A DNA stretch of 64,000 nt, taken from Bog-366 sp963722555. GTDB lineage: Bacteria; Acidobacteriota; Terriglobia; UBA7540. The DNA is taken from contig CAVRNQ010000006.1 in NCBI GenBank assembly GCA_963722555.1, positions 868,001 to 932,000 on the forward strand. The letters are read 5' to 3'. Both the position numbers and the translations under genes were made by a program. How positions within the stretch are numbered: the first letter of the stretch is position 1; each line of letters starts with the position of its first letter. Shown one piece after another: positions 23,121-32,657 of the stretch. Below the pieces are notes generated by a model. That model had not been told where the DNA came from, did not search any database, and saw only the letters and a program-made list of their open reading frames with translations.

Positions 23121-24956
23121 TCACTCCGCGATGGGGTGTTTGTGCTTTTTCGGGCGCTTGTTGTACTCGAGGATTTTCTTGCGCAAGCGGATGGATGTGG
23201 GCGTGACCTCGACGTATTCGTCCTCGGCGATGAACTCGATGGCTTCTTCGAGGGTGAGGGGCCGGAAAGGGATGAGGCGAATGGCTTCATCGGCCACCGA
23301 GGCGCGCATATTGGTTTGCTTCTTTTCCTTGACGACGTTCACGTCCATGTCGTCCCAGCGCGAGTTTTGTCCCACCACCATACCTTCATAAACCTCCACG
23401 CCCGGCTGCACGAACAGCTCGCCGCGCTCCTGCAGGTTCCACAGGGCGTAGGCGGTGGTGCGGCCGGCGCGATCGGCGATAAGTGATCCGGTGAGACGCG
23501 CGGGGATCTCACCCTGCCAGTTGACATAACCATCGAAGAGGGTATTCATCACTGCGGTGCCGCGGGTGGCCTTCAGGATTTCCCCGCGCAACCCGATGAG
23601 ACCGCGGGAGGGGACGGAAAACTCCAGGCGCACCCGGCCGCTCGTGGCGCGCCCGCCGCCGTGACTCACGATCTTGTTATTGATGCCCTTGCGCATGCCG
23701 ATCTCCTGCATCAGCACGCCCACAAACTCCTGGGGAACATCGATGATGAGCTGCTCCGAGGGCTCCTGGAGCTTGCCCTCGAAGGTGCGCGTGATGATCA
23801 CCGGCTTGCCCGCCGCCAGCTCATGACCTTCGCGCCGCATCATCTCGATCAAGATAGCCAACTGCAGCTCACCTCTCCCCATCACCTGGAAAGAGTCGGG
23901 GCTTTCCATCTCCTCCACGCGGATGGAAACGTTGGTGAGCAGTTCTTTTTCGAGGCGCTCGCGCAGGTGCCGCGAGGTGACGTAAGCGCCGTCCCGGCCG
24001 GAGAAGGGCGAAGTGTTCACCGTAAAGACCATGGAAATGGTGGGCTCGTCGATCGGGATGTGCGGCAGCGGCGTGGGGGATACGACGCTGGTTACGGTCT
24101 CGCCGATGGTGATTCCCTCCACGCCGGCGATGGCGACGATGTCACCGGCCTCGGCGGTTTCGAGGTCGGTACGCTCCAGTCCGGTAAAACCGTAAAGCTT
24201 GGTAATGCGGGTTGGTTCGAGAGTACCGTCCAGCTTGGCCACGACCACTTCATCGCCGCGGTGCAGCGTGCCGGAAAAAATGCGGCCCAGTGCCAGGCGC
24301 CCGTGGTACTCGCTGTAGTCCAGGTTGGCCACGAGAAGTTGAAGGGGGGCGTCCCGGTTGCCCGCGGGAGGGGGAATCGCGCGCAGAATTGTTTCAAAGA
24401 GTGGCTGAAGATTCTCCGAGGCGCCATCCAGGGACTCGCGAGCGATGCCATTCTTGGAGATGCAGTAAAGGACGGGAAAGTCGAGTTGGTCCTCGGTGGC
24501 ATCGAGATCGATGAATAGATCGTAGACTTCGTTCAACACCTCCTGCGGCCGCGCGTCGCTGCGATCGATCTTGTTGATTACCACAATGGGAGGCAGTTTG
24601 GCTTCGAGCGCCTTGCGCAACACATAGCGCGTCTGGGGGAGCGGACCCTCGCTCGCGTCCACCAGCAGCAGCACCCCGTCCACAAGCTTCAGGGCGCGTT
24701 CCACCTCGCCGCCGAAGTCACTGTGGCCCGGCGTATCCACGATATTGATGCGCGTACCGTGGTAAATAATGGCGGTGTTCTTCGCCAGGATCGTGATGCC
24801 GCGCTCGCGTTCCAAGTCGTTGGAGTCCATGACCCGCTCCACCACGACTTCCCCCTGCCGGAAGATTCCACTCTGCCGGAGCATGGCGTCCACCAGCGTG
24901 GTCTTGCCATGGTCCACATGCGCGATGATGGCGACGTTACGAATCGATGAGTTCAA
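23121..24956 (-). CDS. typA: Translational GTPase TypA/BipA
   Basis: 611 residues, full length. G1 motif AHVDHGKTT (12-20), G2 region RERGITILAKNTA, G3 DTPGH, G4 NKIDR, then EF-Tu-like domain II and the EF-G-like domains III and V plus the BipA-specific C-terminal domain (VNWQGEIPARLTGSLIADRAGRTTAYAL). It binds the ribosome and helps 50S assembly and growth under stress or cold. The start codon is TTG at 24956, supported by GGAGGG upstream and by the domain beginning at residue 5. It stands as a single gene. Confidence 0.97.
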   Translation of the reverse strand: MNSSIRNVAIIAHVDHGKTTLVDAMLRQSGIFRQGEVVVERVMDSNDLERERGITILAKNTAIIYHGTRINIVDTPGHSDFGGEVERALKLVDGVLLLVDASEGPLPQTRYVLRKALEAKLPPIVVINKIDRSDARPQEVLNEVYDLFIDLDATEDQLDFPVLYCISKNGIARESLDGASENLQPLFETILRAIPPPAGNRDAPLQLLVANLDYSEYHGRLALGRIFSGTLHRGDEVVVAKLDGTLEPTRITKLYGFTGLERTDLETAEAGDIVAIAGVEGITIGETVTSVVSPTPLPHIPIDEPTISMVFTVNTSPFSGRDGAYVTSRHLRERLEKELLTNVSIRVEEMESPDSFQVMGRGELQLAILIEMMRREGHELAAGKPVIITRTFEGKLQEPSEQLIIDVPQEFVGVLMQEIGMRKGINNKIVSHGGGRATSGRVRLEFSVPSRGLIGLRGEILKATRGTAVMNTLFDGYVNWQGEIPARLTGSLIADRAGRTTAYALWNLQERGELFVQPGVEVYEGMVVGQNSRWDDMDVNVVKEKKQTNMRASVADEAIRLIPFRPLTLEEAIEFIAEDEYVEVTPTSIRLRKKILEYNKRPKKHKHPIAE

Positions 24957-25214
24957 CCGAACCCTCCCTAATGGATCCTCGGGATGAGACGTCCAAACGA
25001 TGAGGCCCTGGTGTGATGGCGGTCTTCCGGATCAGGCGGCCGTACCTTCCTAGTGTAGCAGCTATTCAAGCTGCGGAGGGAATTGGTGAGGGCACTCGCA
25101 CCACGGAAAGGCGAACCCGTCCCGCACAAACGTAATGCGCCTGTGGGGCGCCACAATATCTATCGGCGCGGCGCCCCTTGACCGACCCAGCTACGGACAT
25201 GACCTGGCGCAGCT

Positions 25215-26348
25215 TCAGTACCCCCGTTTCTTATCCACCACGTTCAGCAGGGGCAAGCCGCTCACGTAGCGCCGGACATTCTCACAGAAAAGGTCGTGAA
25301 GCCGCTGGGTCGAGCCCGCTGATTCCGCCGAGGAGTGTGAGGTGATGATCAGATTGCCGGCCGTCCACAAAGGATCATCCGGCGGCAGCGGTTCCTGGTA
25401 CGCCACGTCGAGCCCGGCGCCCGCGATCCAGCCCTGCTTCAGAGCCCGAATGAGCGCGGGTGTATCCACCAGCTTGCCGCGTGAGACATTCAGGAAATAG
25501 GCCGTCGGCTTCATGGCGCGGAACACCGCTCCGTTGAACATCCCTTCGGTCGCGGGAGTGTGCGGCGCTGCGCTCAGCAGCACGTCAACCAGCGGCACCA
25601 TGTGCGGGAACCATTCGGGCGAGTGCAGCTCCGCGACGAAGGAGGGCTTGGGCAGGGGCTTGGGGTCCACGGCCAGGATTCTCATGTTGAATCCGTAGTG
25701 GGCGCGGTAGGCGGTGTCGGTGCCGATACCGCCCAGCCCCACGATGCCCATGGTGAGCCCGCTGATTTCCGTGAGCCCCTCGACTGGCTTCCAGACATGT
25801 TCGCGAGTTTGCAACGCGTACCGGGTGAGGCCGCGCGTCAGAGCCAGCAGCAGACCGATGGCGGTTTCCGAAATCGTGGGCGAGTACATGCGCTGCATGT
25901 TAGTGAGCACGACGGGGCCCGCCACCAGTTCCGGGTAGAGAATCTGTTCAACCCCCGCAGCGGTGTATTGGATCCAGCGCAATTGCCGCGCGGCCTGAAG
26001 ATCCTCCCTCGAGAATTCGCCGAAAATGATGTGGGCATCGGCGACTTCGTGTCGAAACTCCTCCCGGTTTCGGCAGGGGTGGAGATCGAGGTTGGGCGCA
26101 TAAGCGCGTAGCTTTTCCTGGCTGGGGTTGGGGATTTCGTCTGTGGTCACCACCTTCAAGCGCGCCAGGCTGGCGGCTTGGCCAGGTTCGACCAGCGGGT
26201 AGGTTTCCACGGTGACAGGCCAGGGCGCTTCGGGCGCCGCCTCGGCCGCCGCGGCGTGCGCCAGCGGCAGGGAAGCCAGGGCCGCGCCGGTGGTGCCGGC
26301 GGCGGCATTGCGAAGAAAGCTTCGTCTCGAAAGACCATCTCTCGTCAT
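25215..26348 (-). CDS. Tat-exported D-2-hydroxyacid dehydrogenase family protein
   Basis: 377 residues. A Tat signal (LSRRSFLRNAAAG, then a hydrophobic Ala-rich stretch) starts at the ATG 26348, which has GGGAGGG upstream. The NAD-binding loop is GIVGLGGIGT; NVSRGKLVDT contains the conserved Arg, GLDVAYQEPLP the conserved Glu region and ITSHSSAES the catalytic His. The enzymes reduce 2-keto acids or oxidise D-2-hydroxy acids. Tat export of an NAD-dependent enzyme is unusual and recurs in the Gfo/Idh/MocA proteins of this window. Substrate unknown. Confidence 0.88.
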   Translation of the reverse strand: MTRDGLSRRSFLRNAAAGTTGAALASLPLAHAAAAEAAPEAPWPVTVETYPLVEPGQAASLARLKVVTTDEIPNPSQEKLRAYAPNLDLHPCRNREEFRHEVADAHIIFGEFSREDLQAARQLRWIQYTAAGVEQILYPELVAGPVVLTNMQRMYSPTISETAIGLLLALTRGLTRYALQTREHVWKPVEGLTEISGLTMGIVGLGGIGTDTAYRAHYGFNMRILAVDPKPLPKPSFVAELHSPEWFPHMVPLVDVLLSAAPHTPATEGMFNGAVFRAMKPTAYFLNVSRGKLVDTPALIRALKQGWIAGAGLDVAYQEPLPPDDPLWTAGNLIITSHSSAESAGSTQRLHDLFCENVRRYVSGLPLLNVVDKKRGY

Positions 26349-26557
26349 GATCAGCCCTCCCAGGTGAGATGGTCTGAATCTACCATCGTGCGAGCGTTTT
26401 GGCGACCCTTTCGGAGATGCCACGGCGAGGAATCCCCCCTGCGCCTCGCAAAACGCCCCGGCCCGTGGTACGATGCCGGACGATTGGGTGGGGCCTCTGC
26501 GGGTCTCGGCGCACTCTGTTAGGTCTTTATGGTCAGCCGGAATGGGGAGAAGTCCTA

Positions 26558-26914
26558 ATGGCGATCTACATCGTGGAGAAAGTCATCGAGGGTGTGATGC
26601 TGGTGGACGTGCGCGGGCGCATCACCTTGGGCCCGGAAACGGAAGCTCTACGGTCGAAGTTGAAACAGTTGATCGATGGTGGCCAGCAACGTATCATCCT
26701 GGACCTGGGAGAGGTTACCTATATTGATAGCGTCGGACTCTCGACCCTGGTGGCGAGCTACACCTCGGCGCGGCGCGCCGGAGGCGACCTGAAGCTGCTC
26801 CGCCTTCCGCGGGGAGTCCATCAACTCCTGCAGATTACCCGCCTCAGCACCGTCTTCGAAATCTACGAGAGCTTGGACGCTGCTCGGCAAGCGTTCGCTC
26901 AGAAACAGCCCTGA
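26558..26914 (+). CDS. STAS-domain anti-sigma factor antagonist
   Basis: 118 residues. A single STAS domain with the phosphorylation-site motif YIDSVGLSTL, where S58 aligns with the regulatory serine of SpoIIAA/RsbV. Such proteins bind anti-sigma kinases and are switched by serine phosphorylation in partner-switching stress control. No kinase, phosphatase or sigma gene is adjacent. The ATG at 26558 follows GGGGAGAAG. Confidence 0.9.
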   Translation: MAIYIVEKVIEGVMLVDVRGRITLGPETEALRSKLKQLIDGGQQRIILDLGEVTYIDSVGLSTLVASYTSARRAGGDLKLLRLPRGVHQLLQITRLSTVFEIYESLDAARQAFAQKQP

Positions 26915-26967
26915 GCGTGCGAATTCGAACATGATATAATGTCGTCCAGGTGTGCGCTCCTCTCCCT

Positions 26968-26996
26968 TTGACAAAGCACTTGTGTGCTGGTAGAGT
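26968..26996 (+). promoter_or_regulatory. Strong sigma-70-type promoter of the cold-shock gene
   Basis: A perfect TTGACA (26968-26973), 17-bp spacer and TAGAGT (26991-26996). The predicted transcript start is near 27003, giving a leader of about 80 bases before the ATG at 27085, in keeping with the long 5' leaders of cold-shock mRNAs. Confidence 0.7.
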
Positions 26997-27084
26997 GGCC
27001 ACAAAGCGCGTGAGGTATTAAACTGGCAGTCATACTGATGTTGATTGACCCGCCACGAAGGTTCCACACACAATCGAGGTGTCT

Positions 27085-27288
27085 ATGCAAGGCACAATTA
27101 AGCGAGTTATCCGCGACCGCGGATTTGGATTTATCCGGTCCTCTGACGGACAAGAGATATTCTTTCATCGCAGCGGTCTTCAGCAATTGAATTTTGATGG
27201 CTTGAAGGAAGGCGAGGCAGTTGAGTTTGAAATGGAGCGCGGGGATAAGGGCCCACGAGCTACGAACGTCCGGCCCAGTGGGACGTAA
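27085..27288 (+). CDS. Cold-shock domain protein (CspA family)
   Basis: 67 residues, one cold-shock domain. RNP1 is RGFGFI (12-17) and RNP2 IFFH (25-28); the flanking aromatic residues are kept. It binds single-stranded RNA or DNA as an RNA chaperone. The ATG at 27085 has GAGG upstream; a GTG at 27079 adds two residues and is less likely. RNP1-adjacent residues IKRVIRDRG differ from the usual VKWFNxxKG start, so it is a divergent Csp. Confidence 0.92.
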   Translation: MQGTIKRVIRDRGFGFIRSSDGQEIFFHRSGLQQLNFDGLKEGEAVEFEMERGDKGPRATNVRPSGT

Positions 27289-27455
27289 GGTTCGGGTGTC
27301 GCGACTTCCCCCAGGGATTACACTATTCCGGTATCGAAGGGAGTAGTGTCGCTGCCGAGCGAAAGTTCGTGAGGCTCCCAGCGGCCCATGGGTAATCCCC
27401 GCCAGCACATTCCCACCTCGGCCCCGGTAGAACCTTCCCCGTCCTGTTGCGCTGC

Positions 27456-29765
27456 TCATGGATCATGCGCCCGCAGGGGCTTCGGCTCAGGCGGGTTGCG
27501 TTTCTTCACCACACTCACACCGGCCAGGAGCACGGTGTTCTCCGGAGCAGCTTGGCCGAACACGCCCCTGAACCCAACCGAGCCTTTCAGCCGGACCTCT
27601 TTCACCCGGACGCCGGGCCGCGGATTGATCCATTCATATGCGGAGAAAGTCAACCGCTCTCGGCCGGGCTCGCCGCAATCGATGAGTTCCGCTTCGTACG
27701 CGAGGTGGCTCGGCACGTGGCTCTTCCCCCACCCTGCTTCCAGGATATTTACGCCGTACCGGAGTGGGACCGTCGCGACGAACCCATCTTCGTAAGTCAC
27801 TTCGTACCATCCCAACAGGTCCGCGGTGTCGGCATAGTCCCACGTTCCTTCGTATGCAGGGATATTGCGCGCGGGTTTCGCCGCGGCGTGCAAAAAGATG
27901 ATACTGCTCGCGTCTTCACCGATTGGAATGGCCGTGGAGGCAGAGCCCCCGGTCGTGACCGCCAGGGCGCGTTTGCCTTCCCGGCGTCCCATTTTGAATA
28001 ACATCCTTCCGGCCACAACTTGCCCGGCTTTCAAGGCATCCAGGCTGAGGCCGGGCAGGGAAGCGGCGCTCAAGCTTTCATCGATGTTCACCGGAACCAC
28101 CGGATCGTAGTCGCTTGGAAATGGTTGGCCGCTCAAGTTCCGTCGCACGCCGGGCAGCAGGCTTTGAATCGTTTCGGAAAGCTCGTTCAGGGGAGCCGCG
28201 CGTCCCGACCAGAGAAGCTGGGCACAACCCAGGAAGTCGAACATCAGGTCCTTGCCAAAATTGAACTCGTTGGTAGCCGCCCACGACGACGGCGCGCCTC
28301 CCATCACGCCACGGAGAGCAGCCCGCCGGCTGTAGTTCGGGATGTTCGGCTGCATATTTCCGTAAGCCTGCTGGAAACCCCACTCGGCGAGCGCGGCGTC
28401 GTCGGCTTCCCCCTCCCCTTCCTGGCTGTCGTCCCAGAACCAGTTGAAAACCAGAATATCCTTGGGGATCAGCTTCCTGACTTGGTCAGGCGATAACGCG
28501 CCTGGCGTTTGATAGGGTTGGCCTTCCGGATTTTCAATTTCCTTGAGGCGCTCGCCACGCAGGGGTTCGATGAGGTGATCGCCCCAGATGGCCATCTTGA
28601 TTCCCTGGCGGGTCAAGTAATCGTGAATCTTGTTGAGGTCTTGCGCGTAAAGTTCGCGCGGGTCCTTCCCTCGGCAGAGCGGGCAAATTCCCCAGGGCAT
28701 TCTCCACTCGTCATGTCCCACGTGCACCATGCGGGGTTTGATGACTTGGATATATTCATCAAGCACGTCAAACAGGAGGTCATAAACCTTGGGATTCGAA
28801 GGGCAGTAGGTGTCGGGCCATTCGGCGTCCGCAATCTCGGCCAGTTCCCGATGCCGGGTGAGCAGATAGTAGCTGTGCGTGAGCGAGGGTATCTCCGGGA
28901 TGACTTCGACATGGTACTGGCGGGCATAGGCCACGAGGCTCGAGACTTCCGCTTTCTCCAGAACCTCGCCATCCGCCGCGTCGGCGTTGGGGGAATCCTG
29001 AAACTGGCGCCCGGGACCGAAGGACCGATCACGCCGGGTGGCGTTCAGGTCCCTGCCGAGTTCGAGCCAGCCCGCATTCAGTTCCGGGTGGCGATCGAGT
29101 CGCATTGCCGCATTCACTTCGACGATGATTTGGTTGTACTTGTAAAGAGCCATGAAGTCACGCACGAAACGCTGGAAGTAGGCGATGTTCTCATGGCCGG
29201 GCAAATAGAGCTTGATGCCGCGAAACGGCTTGGCGGGCCAATCCCGCACACGGATTCCCTGGATGTGCTGGCGCGTTCCTTCGCCCTGAAGCAACTGGCG
29301 CAGTGACTGTAATCCGTAAAAGGCGCCGGCGTCATCGGCGCCGGCGATGACCACCGAATTCGTGTTCACTTCCAGGAGGTATCCTTCCGGCTCACGCACG
29401 GCGGCCTGCGCACCGCGACGCTCCAGGTATTCCCAAACGAGAGGATTCTTGACGGATCCCATCAGAATGAATCGCCCGCCCGCCGGCAAGGCCGAGGCAC
29501 GGTGCATCTCGAGAGCGAGGCCGCGCTTGTCGCTCAGCTCCGCTACCAGAAATCGCGCCAACAGCAGATCCTCCTGCGAGGCTTCCTTGGGCACCAGCAC
29601 CGGCACGGAAGGCTCGAGCGCAAGGCTCTCGTTGCGCGCCTCAACCTCGCGTGGCTCCGGGAAGATCAACGGCCCAGCCAGCGCTTGGCGACTCCCCCAG
29701 AAACCGGGGCAAAGCAGCAGGAATGCCAAAATCCTGCCCAGAATTCCAAAATTCAATCTGTTCAT
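27456..29765 (-). CDS. Exported GH20-like beta-N-acetylhexosaminidase
   Basis: 769 residues with a signal peptide. An N-terminal GH20b-like domain (about 35-180, ending YGLQSLRQLL) is followed by the TIM barrel beginning RDWPAKPFRGIKLYLPGHEN. The catalytic Asp-Glu pair is D352-E353 in HVGHDEW; canonical GH20 proteins have GGDE, so the second Gly is His here. Other expected points such as EVIPEIPSLTHSYYLL are present. A 200-residue C-terminal part has beta-rich features. It should remove terminal N-acetylhexosamine or a related sugar outside the cytoplasm. The next two genes on the strand are an SGNH hydrolase and an MttB homologue. Confidence 0.82.
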   Translation of the reverse strand: MNRLNFGILGRILAFLLLCPGFWGSRQALAGPLIFPEPREVEARNESLALEPSVPVLVPKEASQEDLLLARFLVAELSDKRGLALEMHRASALPAGGRFILMGSVKNPLVWEYLERRGAQAAVREPEGYLLEVNTNSVVIAGADDAGAFYGLQSLRQLLQGEGTRQHIQGIRVRDWPAKPFRGIKLYLPGHENIAYFQRFVRDFMALYKYNQIIVEVNAAMRLDRHPELNAGWLELGRDLNATRRDRSFGPGRQFQDSPNADAADGEVLEKAEVSSLVAYARQYHVEVIPEIPSLTHSYYLLTRHRELAEIADAEWPDTYCPSNPKVYDLLFDVLDEYIQVIKPRMVHVGHDEWRMPWGICPLCRGKDPRELYAQDLNKIHDYLTRQGIKMAIWGDHLIEPLRGERLKEIENPEGQPYQTPGALSPDQVRKLIPKDILVFNWFWDDSQEGEGEADDAALAEWGFQQAYGNMQPNIPNYSRRAALRGVMGGAPSSWAATNEFNFGKDLMFDFLGCAQLLWSGRAAPLNELSETIQSLLPGVRRNLSGQPFPSDYDPVVPVNIDESLSAASLPGLSLDALKAGQVVAGRMLFKMGRREGKRALAVTTGGSASTAIPIGEDASSIIFLHAAAKPARNIPAYEGTWDYADTADLLGWYEVTYEDGFVATVPLRYGVNILEAGWGKSHVPSHLAYEAELIDCGEPGRERLTFSAYEWINPRPGVRVKEVRLKGSVGFRGVFGQAAPENTVLLAGVSVVKKRNPPEPKPLRAHDP

Positions 29766-29877
29766 ATCTCTCTCCTACCTGGACTGAGCCTGGCGGCGCG
29801 ACCCCGCGACCCGAACGTCCGAGTCGAACGCTACCCCTGAGCGCGGCGGGTTCTCCCCTGGCGGCACGGCGTAGCAC

Positions 29878-30708
29878 TCAGCGCGGCGCCAGCAGCGCAT
29901 CCATCAGGCCCCGCGCGATGGTCTCCGTGCCCTTGTCGTTGGGATGGATATTATCAAACCACATAATATCCCCTTGGTGTCGGGGATCGTCTTGGGGGTT
30001 TCCCTCGTCGGCGCGCACCCGCAGGTCCCAATTCCCCCTTTGAGTCTCCGCGACCAGCCGGCGGAAGGTGTCCGCCAGCCGGTATCCTCGGTTGGCGGTG
30101 AATTCTCGGATCTCCTGGTTGTAAGGCTCGAGGTAATCATTCCGTGAACTGCCGTCCTGGAAGCCTGGCGCTTGGGGATTTTCTATGTGGTAAGGGGCCG
30201 AATGCGCGGGGTCGAGATACATGCTTGTGGAGAAAATCAAGATGGCGCCGGGGTAGGTTTTCTCCAGCAGGCCGCCGAGCATTTCGAGCCTTCCTCGAAA
30301 GGCGCCGGGCGGATAAACCTTGCTGTCGTTGGCCGCGTAGTTCACGATCACCGCGTCTACCTTGGGATGGCGATGCACAATCTCAAAGTAGCGCCCCGTG
30401 GTCACGGTCGTGAAAAGGGGTGTAGATACGCCGATCGGCGTCCCTTCCTTCGGCCCGATGTACTCGCCGCCGTGCGCCTCGTTGTAGATAGTCCACTGAG
30501 CCCCGGGCGTTTTCTCTCCCAGCAGGTACCGCAGCACGACCTCAATGCGCTGGTCACCCTCATGGCAATCGAGAATCGAATCGCCCAGCAGAAGGATAGT
30601 CCCGCCTTGCGAAAGATCCTTGGGGGGCGCGGCTTGGCCGGCTGCCCTCGACATCGTGAACATGAAGAGAGAGATGAACACGCAGAATAGTGTGTGCTGG
30701 CCAGTCAT
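29878..30708 (-). CDS. Exported SGNH/GDSL-family hydrolase
   Basis: 276 residues with a signal peptide. Block I is LLGDSILD with nucleophile S44; block III is the NYAANDSK segment; block V is D252-x2-H255 in DNIHPND. These give a complete Ser-Asp-His triad. The family includes carbohydrate acetyl esterases and lipases; a deacetylase acting with the GH20 enzyme is a reasonable guess. It begins 10 bp downstream of the methyltransferase gene stop, so the two are likely co-transcribed. Confidence 0.85.
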   Translation of the reverse strand: MTGQHTLFCVFISLFMFTMSRAAGQAAPPKDLSQGGTILLLGDSILDCHEGDQRIEVVLRYLLGEKTPGAQWTIYNEAHGGEYIGPKEGTPIGVSTPLFTTVTTGRYFEIVHRHPKVDAVIVNYAANDSKVYPPGAFRGRLEMLGGLLEKTYPGAILIFSTSMYLDPAHSAPYHIENPQAPGFQDGSSRNDYLEPYNQEIREFTANRGYRLADTFRRLVAETQRGNWDLRVRADEGNPQDDPRHQGDIMWFDNIHPNDKGTETIARGLMDALLAPR

Positions 30709-30718
30709 AAGGTGCTCC

Positions 30719-32110
30719 TCACGTTGCCATGGCGTTGCGCTCGATGCGCTGAAGTTCGGCTTGCTGCGAGGCGTCCAGGCACTGCTTCGGCTCCCGCGCG
30801 AGGATATCGCGCACCTTTTGCTCGGCGGATTCTTCGAAGGTGCGCGACCCGCTAGCTTCCCAATCTGCCCGCCGCCCGCGCACCGCCAACTGCGCCCGGC
30901 TCAGCACCTGGCGAAAATGCTTCAGGGTATGCGGCGAATTCAAGAAATCCCCGGACCTGCCGGCTGCTTCGATGGCTTCGAGCGCCAGGCCCTCGTCGTC
31001 CACGGGGAAGCTCTTCTGGAAGCGCAGGAAATACCCCGCGATTTCGTCGTCGGTGATCAGCATTTCCGGCGACATGGCCAGCGTGGATTCCAGGTTTCCT
31101 GCCCCCCAGATGAAGTTGACGCCCGCGGCGGCGTGGGCGAGGCCGGTCAGCATCTTCTCGAAGGCGGCCTGGGAGTCAGCGCACATGGCTTCGGTGGACA
31201 TCCAGGAAGCGCAGGGGAGGGCATGGAACCGCGCCATTTCCGCACCCGCGGCCTGGAGAAGAGCATTCTCAGGGGCGCCCGTCAGCGCGATTCCCGCCTT
31301 CATGTCAAACACGTGCGCGAATCCGACATTGTAAAAACACGGCCGGCCGGATTCCAGTAACTGGTTGATGACCAATCCGCTCAGGACATCAGCGTCGCCG
31401 ATCACCAGGCACCCGGCCAAGGTCACCGGCGCGGTGGCTCCGCCCAGGGGTTCGGAATTAATCATGACCGGCACACCTCGGCCCGCCGTCTGCTGGAATA
31501 CGCCCAGCGCCAGGGCAGTCCAATGCAAGGGACTGATGATGCTGAAACCCGTGCTGACAATGGGGCGCTCGCGCAGGGGAGTGCCGTCCAGCAGCACCTC
31601 GGCCATCTCCATCACGGTGCGTGCACCCTGGGGCGTGTAGATGCAGGGGCGCAGGTGCTTGCCGGTGTTTTCCGCCATGATGCGGAAGCCCACGAAATCG
31701 CGACTCGTGGGTGGATAGTCGGCAAGCGAGGTCCCGACCATGGCGTGCACGTTTTCGCAGGCATCCACCAGCCTGGAAAGTTCTGCCAGGTCGGAGGACT
31801 TCAGTTCGCTGCGGACGCGTCCCCGTGTGATGTATAGGGCGTTTCCCGTCAGCACCAGCGTCCCGCCTTGGGGACCCAGTTGCCAGAGATGACCTTGGCG
31901 GTCGGCGATTCTCAATTGGCGCGGCGCTTGTTCGAGAGCCCATTCCACAAGCCGGGCGGGGATGTGGACCCGGCTCTCAGAATCCTGGGTGGCCCCGGCG
32001 TCTTGCATCATTCGCGCTATCTCGGGGGTGTCAACGCGCACGCCCAGGTTCTCGAGGACGTCCAGTGCGGCTTGGTGAATCCTTTCGCAGTCGGTGGGCG
32101 TCAGTAGCAC
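30719..32110 (-). CDS. MttB-family (trimethylamine/glycine betaine) corrinoid methyltransferase, non-pyrrolysine type
   Basis: 463 residues. The whole length matches the MttB superfamily: ERIHQAALDVLENLGVRV at the start, HLRPCIYTPQGARTVMEMAE, SEPLGGATAPVTLAGCLVIGDADVLSG and NFIWGAGNLESTLAMSPEMLITDDEIAGY. There is no in-frame amber codon, so it is of the non-pyrrolysine branch that includes glycine betaine methyltransferase MtgB. These enzymes move a methyl group from a quaternary amine to a cobalamin protein. The GTG at 32110 is chosen because AAGGAG lies 7 bases upstream. No corrinoid protein or MtbA/MtgA partner is next to it; a UroD-like protein of the related superfamily lies at 62.1 kb. 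Confidence 0.88.
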   Translation of the reverse strand: MLLTPTDCERIHQAALDVLENLGVRVDTPEIARMMQDAGATQDSESRVHIPARLVEWALEQAPRQLRIADRQGHLWQLGPQGGTLVLTGNALYITRGRVRSELKSSDLAELSRLVDACENVHAMVGTSLADYPPTSRDFVGFRIMAENTGKHLRPCIYTPQGARTVMEMAEVLLDGTPLRERPIVSTGFSIISPLHWTALALGVFQQTAGRGVPVMINSEPLGGATAPVTLAGCLVIGDADVLSGLVINQLLESGRPCFYNVGFAHVFDMKAGIALTGAPENALLQAAGAEMARFHALPCASWMSTEAMCADSQAAFEKMLTGLAHAAAGVNFIWGAGNLESTLAMSPEMLITDDEIAGYFLRFQKSFPVDDEGLALEAIEAAGRSGDFLNSPHTLKHFRQVLSRAQLAVRGRRADWEASGSRTFEESAEQKVRDILAREPKQCLDASQQAELQRIERNAMAT

Positions 32111-32657
32111 GCTTTGCTCCTTTGCAATGAACCCGCGCCCGCACGTTAGATAAAGCCGAGAGGGAGTGTCAAGGGTTTTTTCCGGAGCCCGCAGCGGTTT
32201 ATGTTGTGGCCGGTGGGATTCGGATGGGCAGGCATGAATACGACAGAGCATACGAAGGTGGAAGAGAAAAGGCTGGTCTGCTGGCCACTAGGGCATTTCA
32301 TGATTTGAAATGCTGATTACAGAATACGAAATTTCGCTTGACAACCAAGAGTGCAAGTGAGAATCTTCACGGCAGTTGAGTTTGTGAGTTTGACAGGTAG
32401 TCGCGTGAATTTGCCTTTGAGATTTTTGTTGCGGATTTGGGCTTGGGGAGTATGTTCCGCCCCCGAGGGGGCCGAAGGAACGATGGTACTGAACGATTGG
32501 AAGCCGGTTCGGGGGGCAACGGAAGTGAAGTCGGATGCTCCTCACAAGCGGGACTGCAAAGCTATCCTTACTAATTTGGCCTTTCTGGCCGCTTAACGAC
32601 CCACTGTGGTCGTCTGCACTTCAAGCGTCGGGTCTAATCTTAGAAGGAGAATACCAG
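32111..32657. other. 547-bp upstream region of the TonB-receptor gene
   Basis: No gene is seen. The stretch 32290-32440 is AT-rich for this genome and contains two TTGACA hexamers (32338-32343 and 32390-32395). Neither has a good -10 element at 17 bp (GAATCT at 32361 is weak). The region probably holds promoters for the divergent methyltransferase and TonB-receptor genes. Confidence 0.45.

Noticed and set aside
30719..32110. Pyrrolysine-containing MttB
   Set aside because: The frame has no internal TAG codon and matches the non-pyrrolysine branch.
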